From assembly GCA_024349245.1 (NCBI GenBank), contig JALDNG010000775.1, positions 62,001 through 126,000 on the forward strand: 64,000 bases of DNA, in the 5' to 3' direction. A program made the position numbers and the translations under genes. The notes below the pieces were generated by a model. It did not search any database and was not told where the DNA came from. It worked only from the letters and a program-made list of their open reading frames with translations. This DNA comes from Neodontobutis hainanensis. Taxonomy: Eukaryota; Chordata; Actinopteri; Gobiiformes; Odontobutidae. Each line of letters starts with the position of its first letter. Position 1 is the stretch's first letter. Below are positions 32,501 to 47,150 of this stretch, one piece after another.

Positions 32501-35017
32501 ACAGCATTAGAAGAGAGTGTAGATGTGCATTAGAACAGACTTTAGAAGTGCAGTAGTAGAGACTGTAGATGTGTATTAGAACAGACTGTAGACGTGCAGT
32601 GGACGAGACTATAGTAGAGCAGTAGTACAGACTGTAAACTGGCATTAGAACAGACTATAGAGGTGCAGGTGAACAGACAGTAGATGAGCAATAGTACAGA
32701 CTGTAGACTTACATTAGAACAGACTGTAGATGTGCATTAGAACAGACTGTAGATGAGCAGTAGTACAGACTGTAGGCTTGCATTAGAACAGACAGTAGAT
32801 GTACATTAGAACAGACTGTAGATGTGCAGTAAAACAGACTGTAGACGCGTGCAGTGACTGTAGTAGAGCAGTAGTACAGACTGTAAACTGGCATTAGAAC
32901 AGACTGTAGAGGTGCAGTTGAACAGACAGTAGACGTGCAGTTGAGCAGACTTCAGAGCAGCAGTAGTACAGACTCTAGATTGGCTTTAGAACTGACTATA
33001 GACGAGCATTAGAACAGGCTATAAACGTCCAGTAGAACAGACTCTATATAAGTATTAGAAAACACTCTAGATATGCTTTATAACAAAATGTAGAGGTGCA
33101 GTAGTTCCGACTGTAGACGCGAACATTAGAACAGACTGTATATGAGTATTAGAAAACACTCTAAACATGCTTTAGAACAGACTGTAGAGGTGCAGTAATA
33201 CAGACTGTAGATAAGAATTAGAAAAGACTGTAAACGTCCAGTAGAACAGACTGACAATGTGCAGAAGAATAGACTGTAGAGATGCAGTAGTTCAGACTGT
33301 AGACAAGCATTAGAACAGACTGTATATGAGTATTAGAAAACACTCTAGACATGCTTTAGAACAGACTGTAGAGCTGCAGTAGTTCAGACTGTAGACGAGT
33401 ATTAGAACAGACTCTATATGAGTTTTAGAAAACACTCTGCACATGCTTTAGAACAGATTGTAAAAGGTGCAGTATTTCTGACTGTAGACATGCATTAGAA
33501 CAGACTGTATGAGTATTAGAAAACACTCTAGACATGCTTTAGAACAGACTGTAGATGAGCAGTACAGACTGTAGACTTGCATTAGAACAGACTGTAGATG
33601 TGCAGTAGAACAGACTGTAGACGTTTATTAGAACAGACTGTAGACCTGCAAAAGAACAGACCGTAGATGAGTAGTAAAACAGACTATAGACTTGCATTAA
33701 AACAGACTGTAAAACTGACTGTAGACGAGCATTAGAACAGACTGTAAACATCCAGTAGAACAGACTGACAATGTGCAGAAGAATAGACTGTAGAAATGCA
33801 GTAGTACAGACTGTAGACGAGCATTAGAAGAGAGTGTAGATGTGCATTAGAACAGACTTTAGAAGTGCAGTAGTAGAGACTGTAGATGTGTAGTAGAACA
33901 GACTGTAGGCGTGCAGTGGGACGAGACTGTAGTAGAGCAGTAGTACAGACTGTAAACTGGCATTAGAACAGACTGTAGAGGTGCAGGTGAACAGACGGTA
34001 GATGAGCAATAGTACAGACTGTAGACTTACATTAGAACAGACTGTAGATGTGCATTAGAACAGACTGTAGTGCAGTAGAACAGACTGTAGATAAGCAGTA
34101 GTACAGACTGTAGCTTGCATTAGAACAGACAGTAGATGTACATTAGAACAGACTGTAGATGTGCAGTAAAACAGACTGTAGAGCGTGCAGTGGGCGAGAC
34201 TGTAGTAGAGCAGTTGTACAGACTGTAAACTGGCATTAGAACAGACTGTAGAGGTGCAGGTGAACAGACAGTAGACGTGCAGTTAAGCAGACTTCAGAGC
34301 AGCAGTAGTACAGACTCTAGATTGGCTTTAGAACTGACTATAGACGAGCATTAGAACAGGCTATAACGTCCAGTAGAACAGACTTTATATAAGTATTAGA
34401 AAACACTCTAGATAAGTTTTATAACAAAATGTAGAGGTGCAGTAGTTCCGACTGTAGACGAACATTAGAACAGACTGTATATGAGTATTAGAAAACACTC
34501 TAAACATGCTTTAGAACAGACTGTAGAGGTGCAGTAATACAGACTGTAGATGAGAATTAGAAAAGACTGTAAACGTCAGTAGAACAGACTGACAATGTGC
34601 AGAAGAATAGACTGTAGAGATGCAGTAGTACAGACTGTAGACAAGCATTAGAACAGACTGTATATGAGTATTAGAAAACACTCTAGACATGCTTTTGAAC
34701 AGACTGTAGAGCTGCAGTAGTTCAGACTGTAGACGAGTATTAGAACAGACTCTATATGAGTTTTAGAAAACACTCTGCACATGCTTTAGAACAGATTGTA
34801 AAAGGTGCAGTATTTCTGACTGTAGACATGCATTAGAACAGACTGTATATGAGTATTAGAAAACACTCTAGACATGCTTTAGAACAGACTGTAGATGAGC
34901 AGTAATACAGACTGTAGACTTGCATTAGAACAGACTGTAGACGTTTATTAGAACAGACTGTAGACCTGCAAAAGAACAGACCGTAGATGAGTAGTAAAAC
35001 AGACTATAGACTTAAAG
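29561..35017 (+). repeat. minisatellite B, forward block 1 (23-bp unit)
   Basis: The unit is AGAACAGACTGTAGA plus a variable eight-base part such as TGTGCAGT or CGAGCATT. It begins directly at the last unit of array A. Higher-order copies are evident: the marker ATTGGCTTTAGAACTGACTA recurs at about 32,983 and 34,320, about 1.3 kb apart. Short open frames rich in VYSLFYCTSTVCSNA on the opposite strand are translations of three units (69 bp) and not genes. Confidence 0.95.
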
Positions 35018-35277
35018 ACTTTACAGTCTGTTCTAATGCTCGTCCACCGTCTGTTCTAATGCAGGTCTTTAGTGTGTTCTACTGCTCGTCTACAGTCTGT
35101 TCTATTGTACGTCTACATTCTGTTCCAATGCACATCTACAGTCTGTTCAACTGCACGTGTACTGTCTGTTCAACTGCATCTCAACAGTCTGTTCTAATGC
35201 CAGTTTACAGTCTGTACCTCTGCTCTACTGCAGTCTGTTCTACTGCACGTTTACAGTCTGTTTTACTGCACATCTAC
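35018..35277 (-). repeat. minisatellite B, inverted block 1a
   Basis: The unit appears here as its reverse complement (ACAGTCTGTTCTAATGC). The switch lies around 35,015-35,025 without any spacer. This piece stops at the solo LTR. Confidence 0.9.
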
Positions 35278-35982
35278 TTTTATGTCAATTCAAGGTACAA
35301 GTTGTCCTGAGCACTCAGCCTATTTTTACTTAAATTAATAAGAGCACTCCCAAACTGCAGGGGGCAACCGCGCATCAAAAAGGTTATGGAACCAACTTCC
35401 AGGAAGTGCTCTTGGGACCATAATTACCAGCGCGCACACACAGAGTGCATGGCAGTTGAAATGTTTGGTAAAAGCTCAGTTGGCCATCTCACTTGTTCCT
35501 GAGGAAAAAGAAACTTTGACCACAGCTCCTGATTATCCAAGGACACAACTGGTAGGACAAAAGTGGACTGTGTGTTTGTTTGTGTTGAGTTAAGACTTTT
35601 GTATGATTTTGTTTCTTGGTTGTAATGTCCAATTTAAATCAAATAGTGAATACTTTATGTGAACATTACACTAAGCATGTGTATTGTTTAAATTATATAA
35701 GTTTAATTAGAGACCATATGTTAATTAAAATGACTGTTTGGTTTGACATTTACTATTGAGGAAGTGTTATTGAGTTATTTGTAATTTATTTGCAACTAAT
35801 TTCTGCTTTGGTTTGTGTAATTTAAAGGTTATTAACCTATTCTGTTCCACCCGATCATCTTTAGGAAAATATAAGAGAAAAGAAAGAACAGTTTTGAGTT
35901 GTCCTTTGCATTCATCAGAGATAAAGCAGTTTTCAAGTTTGGGCAGAGCTGTAGTCAGTTAAAAAACACACATAACTTGACA
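35278..35982. mobile_element. solo LTR, copy 1 (about 0.7 kb)
   Basis: Non-satellite sequence with inner ends TGTCAA and TTGACA, flanked on both sides by TCTAC, a 5-bp target-site duplication created from array unit sequence. The first bases are TTTTATGTCAA here but TGTTATGTCAA in the second copy, so the LTR's 5' TG has mutated. No internal coding region is present, which fits LTR-LTR recombination of a retrotransposon or retrovirus-like element. A TATA-like TTATATAAG lies near 35,694. The family is not identified. Confidence 0.7.
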
Positions 35983-37954
35983 TCTACAGTCTGTTCTAAT
36001 GCAAGTCTACAGTCTGTACTACTGCTCATCTACAGTTTGTTTTACTGCACATCTACAGTCTGTACAACTGCACCTCTACAGTCTGTTCTAATGCCAGTTT
36101 ACAGTCTGTACTATTGCTCTAATGCAGTCTGTTCTACTGCATAACTACGGTCTGTTTTACTGCACATCTACAGTCTGTTCTAATGCACATCTACAGTCTG
36201 TTCTAATGCATGTCTACAGTCTGTTCTACTGCATGTTTACAGTCTGTTCTACAGCGCGTCTTCAGTCTGTTCTACTGCACGTCTTCAGTCTGCTCTATTG
36301 CAAGTCTACAGTTTGTTTTACTGCACATCTACAGTCTGTTCTAATGCACATTTACAGTCTGTTCCTATGCAAGTATACAGTCTGTACTACTGCTCAACTA
36401 CAGTCTGTTCTACTGCATGTCTAAAGTCTGTTCTACTGCACCTCTACAGTCTGTTGTAAAGCATTTCTATTAGTGTTTTCTAATACTCATATACAGTCTG
36501 TTCTAATGCTCGTCTACAGTCTGTACTACTGCACCACTACAGTCTATTCTTCTGCACATCGTCAGTCGGTTCTACTGGACGTTTACAGTCTGTTCTAATG
36601 CACATCTACAGTCTGTTCTACTGGACGTTTACAGTCTGTTCTAATGCTCGTCTACAGTCAGTTCTAATGCTCGTCTACAGTGCACGTCTTCTGTCTGTTC
36701 TAATAATTGTCTACATTCTGTACTACTGCTTCTTACAGTCTATACTACTGCACATCTACAATCTGTTCTACTGCATGTCTACAGTCTGTTTTAATAATTG
36801 TCTACAGTCTCTTCTACTGCACATCTACAGTCTGTTCTAATGCATGTCTATAGTCTGTTCAAATGTTCGTCCACAGTCTGTTCTAATGCAGTACGACCAC
36901 ACATCTATAGTCTGTTCTATTGCTCGAATATCGTCTGTTCTATTACCCAATAACAGTCTTTACTACTCAACCTCTACAGTTTGTTCTACTGTTCCTCTAC
37001 AGTCTGTTCTAATGCTCGTCTACAGTTTGTACAACTAGACATCTACAGTCTGTTCTAAAGCATGTCTACAGTGTTTTCTAATACTCATATACAGTCTGAT
37101 CTAATGCTCATCTACAGTCTGTACTACTGCACCTCTAGAATCTATTATTCTGCACATTGACAGTCTGTTCTACTAGACGTTTACAGTCTATTCTAATGAT
37201 CGTCTACAGTCTGTTCTACAGCCAATCTAGAGTCTGTACTACTGCTGCTCTGAAGACTATTCAACTGCACGTCTACAGTCTGTTCAACTGCCCCTCTACA
37301 GTCTTTTCTATTGTACATCTACAGTCTGTTCTAATGCACATCTACAGTGTGTTCTAATGCAAGTCGACAGTCTGTACTACTAATTGTCTAGAGTCTGTAC
37401 TACTGCACCTCTACAGTCTGTTCTAAAATCATGTCTACAGTCTATTCTAATACTCATATACAGTCTGTTCTATTTCTCGTGTACAGTCTGTAGTAATGCA
37501 CCTTTAAAGTCAATTCTTCTGCAGCATCATCAGTCTGTTCTACTGCAAGTCTACAGTCTGTTCTAATAATTGTCTACAGTCCGTTCTACTGCACGTCTAC
37601 AGTCCTTTCTAATAATTGTCGACAGTCTATACTACTGCAACTCTACAGTCTCTTCTACTGCACATCTACAGTCTATTCTAATGTTTGTCTACAGTCTGAA
37701 CAACTGCACCTCTACAGTCTGCTCTAAAGCATGTCTAGAGTATTTTCTAATACTCATATATAGTCTGTTCTAATGCTAGTCTATAGTCTGAACTACTGCA
37801 CCTCAACAGTCTGTTCTAAAGCATGTCTAGAGTGTTTTCTAATACTCATATACAGTCTGTTCTAATGCGCGTTTACAGTCTGTACTAGTACATCTCTACA
37901 GTCTATTCTTCTGCACATTGTCAGTCTGTTCTACTGGACGTTTACAGTCTGTAG
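35983..37954 (-). repeat. minisatellite B, inverted block 1b
   Basis: Continues the inverted orientation after the LTR for about 2 kb. The array flips back to forward at about 37,950 (GTTTACAGTCTGTAGACCTGC). The block from 35,018 to here has a close copy at about 56,700-59,787. Confidence 0.92.
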
Positions 37955-40900
37955 ACCTGCAGTAGAACAGACCGTAGATGAGCAGTAAAACAGATTATAG
38001 ATTTGCATTAGAACAGACTTTAGAAGTGCAGTAGTAGAGACTGTACACGTGTATTAGAACAGACTGTAGAGGTGCAGTAGAACAGACAGTAGATGACCAG
38101 TAGTACAGACTGTAGACTTACATTTGAACAGACTGTAGATGTGCATTAGAACAGACTGTAGACGTGCAGTAGAACAGACTGTAGATGAGCAGTAGTACAG
38201 ACTGTAGGCTTGCATTAGAACAGACAGTAAATGTACATTAGAACAGACTGTAGATGTGCAGTAAAACAGACTGTAGACGTGCAGTGGACGAGACTGTAGT
38301 AGAGCAGTAGTACAGACTGTAAACTGGCATTAGAACAGACTGTAGAGGTGCAGGTGAACAGACAGTAGACGTGCAGTTGAGCAGACTTCAGAGCAGCAGT
38401 AGTACAGACTCTAGATTGGCTTTAGAACTGACTATAGACGAGCATTAGAACAGGCTATAAACGTCCAGTAGAACAGACTCTATATAAGTATTAGAAAACA
38501 CTCTAGATATGCTTTATAACAAAATGTAGAGGTGCAGTAGTTCCGACTGTAGACAAACATTAGAACAGACTGTATATGAGTATTAGAAAACACTCTAAAC
38601 ATGCTTTAGAACAGACTGTAGAGGTGCAGTAATACAGACTGTAGATGAGAATTAGAAAAGACTGTAAACGTCCAGTAGAACAGACTGACAATGTGCAGAA
38701 GAATAGACTGTTGAGATGCAGTAGTACAGACTGTAGACATGCATTAGAACAGACTGTATATGAGTATTAGAAAACACTCTAGACATGCTTTAGAACAGAC
38801 TGTAGATGAGCAGTAATACAGACTGTAGACTTGCATTAGAACAGACTGTAGATGTGCAGTAGAACAGACTGTAGACGTTTATTAGAACAGACTGTAGACC
38901 TGCAAAAGAACAGATCGTAGATGAGTAGTAAAACAGACTATAGACTTGCATTAGAACAGACTGTAAAACTGACTGTAGACGAGCATTAGAACAGACTGTA
39001 AACATCCAGTAGAACAGACTGACAATGTGCAGAAGAATAGACTGTAGAAATGCAGTAGTACAGACTGTAGACGAGCAGTAGTACAGACTGTAGGCTTGCA
39101 TTAGAACAGGCAGTAGATGTACATTAGAACAGACTGTAGATGTGCAGTAAAACAGACTGTAGACGTGCAGTGGACGAGACTGTAGTAGAGCAGTAGTACA
39201 GACTGTAAACTGGCATTAGAACAGACTGTAGAGGTGCAGGTGAACAGACAGTAGACGTGCAGTTGAGCAGACTTCAGAGCAGCAGTAGTACAGACTCTAG
39301 ATTGGCTTTAGAACTGACTATAGACGAGCATTAGAACAGGCTATAAACGTCCAGTAGAACAGACTCTATATAAGTATTAGAAAACACTCTAGATATGCTT
39401 TATAACAAAATGTAGAGGTGCAGTAGTTCCGACTGTAGAGCGAACATTAGAACAGACTGTATATGAGTATTAGAAAACACTCTAAACATGCTTTAGAACA
39501 GACTGTAGAGGTGCAGTAATACAGACTGTAGATGAGAATTAGAAAAGACTGTAAACGTCCAGTAGAACAGACTGACAATGTGCAGAAGAATAGACTGTAG
39601 AGATGCAGTAGTTCAGACTGTAGACAAGCATTAGAACAGACTGTATATGAGTATTAGAAAACATTCTAGACATGCTTTAGAACAGACTGTAGAGCTGCAG
39701 TAGTTCAGACTGTAGACAGTATTAGAACAGACTCTATATGAGTTTTAGAAAACACTCTGCACATGCTTTAGAACAGATTGTAAAAGGTGCAGTATTTCTG
39801 ACTGTAGACATGCATTAGAACAGACTGTATATGAGTATTAGAAAACACTCTAGACATGCTTTAGAACAGACTCTAGATGAGCAGTAATACAGACTGTAGA
39901 CTTGCATTAGAACAGACTGTAGATGTGCAGTAGAACAGACTGTAGACGTTTATTAGAACAGACTGTAGACCTGCAAAAGAACAGACCGTAGATGAGTAGT
40001 AAAACAGACTATAGACTTGCATTAGAACAGACTGTAAAACTGACTGTAGACGAGCATTAGAACAGACTGTAAACATCCAGTAGAACAGACTGACAATGTG
40101 CAGAAGAATAGACTGTAGAAATGCACTAGTACAGACTGTAGACGAGCATTAGAAGAGAGTGTAGATGTGCATTAGAACAGACTTTAGAAGTGCAGTAGTA
40201 GAGACTGTAGATGTGTAGTAGAACAGACTGTAGACGTGCAGTGGATGAGACTGTAGTAGAGCAGCAGTACAGACTGTAAACTGGCATTAGAACAGACTGT
40301 AGAGGTGCAGGTGAACAGACAGTAGATGAGCAATAGTACAGACTGTAGACTTACATTAGAAAAGACTGTAGATGTGCATTAGAACAGACTGTAGACGTGC
40401 AGTAGAACAGACTGACGAGGTGCAGAAGAATAGACTGAAGAGTTGCAGTAGTTGAGACACTAGACGAGGATTAGAACAGCCTGTACATGACTATTAGAAA
40501 AGACTGTAGACATGCCTTAGAAGAGACTGTAGAGGTGCAGTAGTACAAACTGTAGACGAGCATTAAAACAAACTGTAGATGTGCAGTAGACCAGACTGTA
40601 GACGTGCAGTTGAACAGACTTTAGAGCAGCAGTAGTACAGACTCTAGATTGGCTTTAGAACAGACTGTAGATGAGCTTTAGAACAGACTGTAGAGGTGCA
40701 GTAGTTCAGACTGTAGATGAGCATTAGAACAGACTCTATATGAATATTAGACAACACTCTAGACATGCTTTAGAACAGGCAGTAGAGGTGCAGTTGTACA
40801 GACTGTAGACGAGCATTAAAACAGACTGTATATTAGTATTAGAAAACACTCTAGACATGCTTTAGGACAAACTGTAGATGTGCAGTAGTACAGACTGTAG

Positions 40901-43900
40901 ACGTTTTTAGAATAGACTGTAGACGTGCAGTAGAACAAACTGTAGACGAGAAGTAGTACAGACTGGAGAATTCCATTAGAACAGATTGTAGATGTGCATT
41001 AGAACAGACTGTAGATGTGCAAAAGAATAGACTGTAGAGGGCAGTAGTTAAGACTTTACACGAGCATTAGAACAGACTGTCCATGAGTATTAGAAAAGAC
41101 TGTAGACTTGTTTTAGAACAGACTGTAGAGTTCCAGTAGTACAGACTCTAGACGACCATTAGAACAAACTGTAGATGTGCAGTAGAAGAGACTGTAGAGG
41201 TGCAGTAGTACAGAAAGTTGACAATTATTAAAAGAGACTGTAGACGTGCAGTATAACAGACTCTAGACAATTATTATCTATTAACAATAGAAAAGACTGT
41301 AGAGGTGCAGTTGAACAGACTGTAGATGTGCAGTTGAATAGACTTCAGAGCAGAAGTAGAACAGACTCTAGATTGGCTTTGGAACAGACTGTAGACGAGC
41401 ATTAGAACAAACAGTAAACAACCTGTAGAACAGACTAAGAATGTGCAGAAGAATAGACTCTAGAGGTGCAGTAGTACAGACTGTAGAAGAGGATTAGAAC
41501 AGACAGTATATGAGTATTAGAAAACACTGTAGACATGTTTTAGAACAGACTGCAGAGCAGCAGTAGTACAGACTCTAGACTGGCATTAAAACAGACTGTA
41601 GAGCTGCAGTAGAACAGACTGTAGAGGAGATGTAGAACAAACTGTAGAGGTAGAGTAGTAAAGACTTTTATTGGGCATTAGAACAGACTGTATTCGAGCA
41701 ATAGAACAGACTATAGATGTGCAGTAGTACAGACTGCATTAGAACAGACTGTGGACGAGTATTTGAACAGACTATAGACGTGTATTAGAACAGACTGTAG
41801 ATGTCCAGTAAACCAGTCTAATGATGCTGCAGAAGAAAATAATTTAAAGGTCCGTTAGTAGAGACTGTAGACGAGCATTAGAACAGACTGTAGATGTGCA
41901 TTAGAACAGAATGTAGACATACAATAGAAAAGTCGTAGAGGTGCAGTTGAACAGACTATAGACATGCAGTTGAAAAGACTTCAGAGCAGCAGTAGAACAG
42001 ACTCTAGACTGGCTTTAGAACAGACTGTAGTCGTGCAGTAGAACAGACTGTATATGAGCAGTAAAACAGACTGTAGACGTGCAGTAGAACAGACTGCAGT
42101 AGAGCAGAGGTAAAGAATGTAAACTGGCATTAGAACAGACTGTTGAGGTGCAGTTAAAATGACTGTAGACGTGCAGTAATACAGACTGTAGACGTTTATT
42201 AGAACAGACTGTAGACTTGCAGTAGAACAGACCATAAATGAGCAGTAGTACAGACTGTAGACTTGCATTAGAACAGATTGTAGATGAGCAGTAGTACAGA
42301 TTATAAACTCGCATTAGAACAGACTGTAGATGAGCAGTAGTACAGATTATAGACTTGCATTAGAACAGACTGTAGATGTGCATTAGAACAGACTGTAGAT
42401 ATGCAGAAAAATAGACTGTAGACGTGCGGTAGAACAGACTGCAGTAGAGCAGAGGTACAGACTGTAAACTGGCATTAGAAGAGACTGTTGAGGTGCAGTT
42501 GAAAAGACTGTAGACGTGCAGTTGAACAGACTGTAGATGTGCATTTAAAAGACTGTAGACGACAATACAACAGACTGTATACGAGCATTAGAACAGACTG
42601 TAGACATCTAGTAGAAAAGACCGTAGATGTGCAGTAGTACAGAATTAAGACAAGCATTAGAACAGACTGTGGACGAGCATTAGAACAGACTATAGACTGT
42701 AGACGTTTATTAGAACAGACTGTAGATGTGCATTAGAAACAGACTTTAGAAGTGCAGTAGTAGAGACTGTAGATGTGTAGTAGAAAAGACTGTAGACGTT
42801 TATCAAAACAGACTGCAGACATGCAGTAGAACAGACTGTAGACGTGCAGTAGAACAGACTGTAGGCAAGCATTAGAACATACTGTAAACATCCAGTAGAA
42901 CAGACTGTAGAAATGTAGTAGTTCAGACTGTAGACGAGCATTAGAACAGACTCTATATGAGTATTAGAAAACACTACTAGAAATGCTTTACAACAGACTG
43001 TAGAGGTGCAGTAATACAGACTGTAGACGAAAATTAAAAAAGACTGTAGAAGTGCAGTAGTACAGACTGTAAATGTGCAGTACAGACTGTAGACGTTTAT
43101 TAAAACAGATTGTAGACGTGGAGTAGAACAGACCGTACATGAGCAGTAGTACAACTTGTAGACTTGCATTGGAACAGACTGTAGATGTGCATTAGAACAG
43201 ACTGTAGATGTGCAGTAAAACAGACTGTAGACATGCAGTAGAACAGACTGCAGTAGAGCAATAGAACAGACTGTAAACTGGCATTAGAACAGACTGTAGA
43301 GGTGCAGTTGAACATACTGTAGACTTGCAGTTAAACAGACTTCAGAGCAGCAGAAGTACAAACAGTAGATTGGCTTTAGAAATGACTGTAGATGAGCATT
43401 AAAAAGACTGTAAACGTCCAGTAGAACAGACTGACAATGTGCAGAAGAATAGACTGTAGAGATGGAGTAGTACAGACTGTAGACGAGCATTAGAACAGAC
43501 TGTATATAAGTATTACAAAACACTCTAGACATGCTTTAGAACAGACTGTAGAGGTGCAGTAATACAGACTGTAGACGAGCATTAGAACAGACTGTAGAGG
43601 TGCAGTTGAACAGACTGTAGACTTGCAGTTGAACAGACTGTAAACATTTATTAGAAGAGATTTTAGACCTGCAGTAGAAAAGACCGTAGATGAGCAGTAG
43701 TAAAGACTGTAGACTTGCATTAGAAGAGACTGTAGATGTGCATTAAAACAGACTTTAGAAGTGCAGTAGTAGAGACTGTAGACGTGCAGTAGAACAGACT
43801 GTAGATGAGCAGTAGTATAGACTGTAGACTTGCATTAGAACAGACTGTAGATGTGCAGTAGAACAGACTGTAGATATGCAGTAAAAGACTGTAGAAGTGC

Positions 43901-46792
43901 AATAGAACAGACTTCAGTAGAGCAGAGGTACAGACTGTAAAATGGCATTAGAACAGACTGTAGACTTGGAGTTGAACAGACTTCAGAGCAGCAGCAGTAG
44001 TACAGACTCTAGTTTGGCTTTAGAACTGACTGTAGACGAGCATTAGAACAGACTGTAGATGAGCAGTAGTATAGACTGTAGACTTGCATTAGAACAGACT
44101 GTAGATGTGCAGTAGAACAGACTGTAGATATGCAGTAAAAAGACTGTAGAAGTGCAATAGAACAGACTTCAGTAGAGCAGAGGTACAGACTGTAAAATGG
44201 CATTAGAACAGACTGTAGACTTGGAGTTGAACAGACTTCAGAGCAGCAGCAGTAGTACAGACTCTAGTTTGGCTTTAGAACTGACTGTAGACGAGCATTA
44301 GAACAGACTGTAAACGTCCAGTAGAACAGACTGTAGATGTGCATTAGAACAGACTGTAGGCGTACAATAGAACAGACTGTAGACGAGCATTAGAACAGAT
44401 TGTAGACGTCCAGTAGAACAGTCTGTATTTGTGCAGTTTTACAGACTAAAGACCTGCATTAGAGCAGACTGTGGACGAGCATTAGAACAGACAATAGACG
44501 TGCATAAGAACATAATGTAGTTGTGAAGTAGAACAAATTGTAGAGATGCAGTAGTACAGAATGTCGACAATTATCACAACAGTTTATAGTAGACAAAGAG
44601 TAGAACAGACTGTGGACTTGCATTAGAACAGACTGTAGATGTGCAGTAGAACAAACTGTAGATGTGCAGTAGAAGAGACTGTAGAGGTGCAGTAGTACAG
44701 AAAGTTGACAATTATGAAAAGAGACTGTAGACGTGCAGTAGAACAGACTCTAGACAATTATTAGAAAAGACTGTAGACATCCAGTAGAACAGACTGTAGA
44801 TGTGCATTAGAGGAAACTGTAGACGTTTATTAAAAGAGACTATAGTCGTGCAGTAGAACAGACTGTAGACGTACAATAGAACAGACTGTAGTGGTGCAGT
44901 TGAACAGATTGTAGATATGCAGTAAAAAAGACTGTAGAAGTGCAATAGAACAGACTTCAGTAGAGCAGAGGTACAGACTGTAAAATGGCATTAGAACAGA
45001 CTGTAGACTTGGAGTTGAACAGACTTCAGAGCAGCAGCAGTAGTACAGACTCTAGTTTGGCTTTAGAACTGACTGTAGACGAGCATTAGAACAGACTGTA
45101 GATGAGCAGTAGTATAGACTGTAGACTTGCATTAGAACAGACTGTAGATGTGCAGTAGAACAGACTGTAGATATGCAGTAAAAAAGACTGTAGAAGTGCA
45201 ATAGAACAGACTTCAGTAGAGCAGAGGTACAGACTGTAAAATGGCATTAGAACAGACTGTAGACTTGGAGTTGAACAGACTTCAGAGCAGCAGCAGTAGT
45301 ACAGACTCTAGTTTGGCTTTAGAACTGACTGTAGACGAGCATTAGAACAGACTGTAAACGTCAGTAGAACAGACTGTAGATGTGCATTAGAACAGACTGT
45401 AGACGTACAATAGAACAGACTGTAGACGAGCATTAGAACAGATTGTAGGCGTCAGTAGAACAGTCTGTATTTGTGCAGTTTTACAGACTAAAGACCTGCA
45501 TTAGAGCAGACTGTGGACGAGCATTAGAACAGACAATAGGCGTGCATAAGAACATAATGTAGTTGTGAAGTAGAACAAATTGTAGAGATGCAGTAGTACA
45601 GAATGTCGACAATTATCACAACAGTTTATAGTAGACAAAGAGTAGAACAGACTGTGGACTTGCATTAGAACAGACTGTAGATGTGCAGTAGAACAAACTG
45701 TAGATGTGCAGTAGAAGAGACTGTAGAGGTGCAGTAGTACAGAAAGTTGACAATTATGAAAAGAGACTGTAGACGTGCAGTAGAACAGACTGTGGACGAG
45801 CATTAGAACAGACAATAGACGTGCATAAGAACATAATGTAGTTGTGAAGTAGAACAAATTGTAGAGATGCAGTAGTACAGAATGTCGACAATTATCACAA
45901 CAGTTTATAGTAGACAAAGAGTAGAACAGACTGTGGACTTGCATTAGAACAGACTGTAGATGTGCAGTAGAACATAATGTAGTTGTGAAGTAGAACAAAT
46001 TGTAGAGATGCAGTAGTACAGAATGTCGACAATTATCACAACAGTTTATAGTAGACAAAGAGTAGAACAGACTGTGGACTTGCATTAGAACAGACTGTAG
46101 ATGTGCAGTAGAACAAACTGTAGATGTGCAGTAGAAGAGACTGTAGAGGTGCAGTAGTACAGAAAGTTGACAATTATGAAAAGAGACTGTAGACGTGCAG
46201 TAGAACAGACTCTAGACAATTATTAGAAAAGACTGTAGACATCCAGTAGAACAGACTGTAGATGTGCATTAGAGGAAACTGTAGACGTTTATTAAAAGAG
46301 ACTATAGTCGTGCAGTAGAACAGACTGTAGACGCGTGCAATAGAACAGACTGTAGTGGTGCAGTTGAACAGATTGTAGACGTGCAGTTGAACAGACTTCA
46401 TAGCAGCAGTAGTACAGACTCTAGAATGGCTTTAGAACTGATTGTAGACGAGCATTAGAACTGACTGTAGATGACCATTAGAACAGACTGTACATGTGCA
46501 GTAGAAGAGATTGTAGATGTGCAGTAGAACAGACTGTGGAGCCGCAGTAGTACACACTCTAGACTGGCATTAGAACAGACTGTAGACTTGCAGTAGAACA
46601 GACTGACAATGCTTCAGAGGAATAGACTTTAGTGGTGCAGTAGTTCAGACTGTAGACGAGCATTAGAACAGACTTTATATTAGTATTAGAAAACTCTCTA
46701 GACATGCTTTAGAACAGACTGTAGAGGTGCAGTAGTACAGACTGTAGATGTGCAGTAGAACAGACTGTAGACGTTCATTATAACAGACTGTA
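37955..46792 (+). repeat. minisatellite B, forward block 2
   Basis: Same 23-bp family. The ATTGGCTTTAGAACTGACTA marker recurs at 38,416 and 39,302 (about 0.9 kb). A different sub-array at 43,900-46,450 contains several near-identical copies, for example GACAATTATCACAACAGTTT at about 44,575, 45,608, 45,888 and 46,028, which indicates recent unequal exchange. Confidence 0.95.
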
Positions 46793-47150
46793 TAGGGCGT
46801 CAGTGGCTCAGTGGTAGAGCGGTCGTCTTTCAACCGGAAGGTAGTGTGTTCGATTCCCGCTCTCCCCACAATTCATTCTGTCGTTGTGTCCTTGGGCAAG
46901 ACACTTAACCCACCTTGCCTCGTATAAATGTTTAAGAATGTTCAGTGAATGTATGTGGTGATGGTCAAAGAGGCCTTAGGGTCAAAATGGCTGCCACGTC
47001 TCTGTCAGTCTGCCCTAGGGCATCTGTGGCTACAGTTGTAGTTACCATCACCAGTGTGTGACTGTGTATGAATGAATAATGGACGGCTTGTGGGCGCTTT
47101 GAGTCCCTTGGTCCCTTGGGAGAAAAGCGCAATATAAATCCAATCCATTA
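46793..47150 (+). mobile_element. tRNA-derived SINE inserted in minisatellite B
   Basis: The head has box A (TGGCTCAGTGGTAGAGCG) and box B (GTTCGATTCCC). The middle has GTCCTTGGGCAAGACACTTA and the tail AAAAGCGCAATATAAATCCA. ACTGTA flanks both ends (46,787-46,792 and 47,151-47,156), consistent with a short target-site duplication taken from the array unit. The head resembles that of the SINE at 10,351 but the body differs, so it is another subfamily. Confidence 0.85.
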
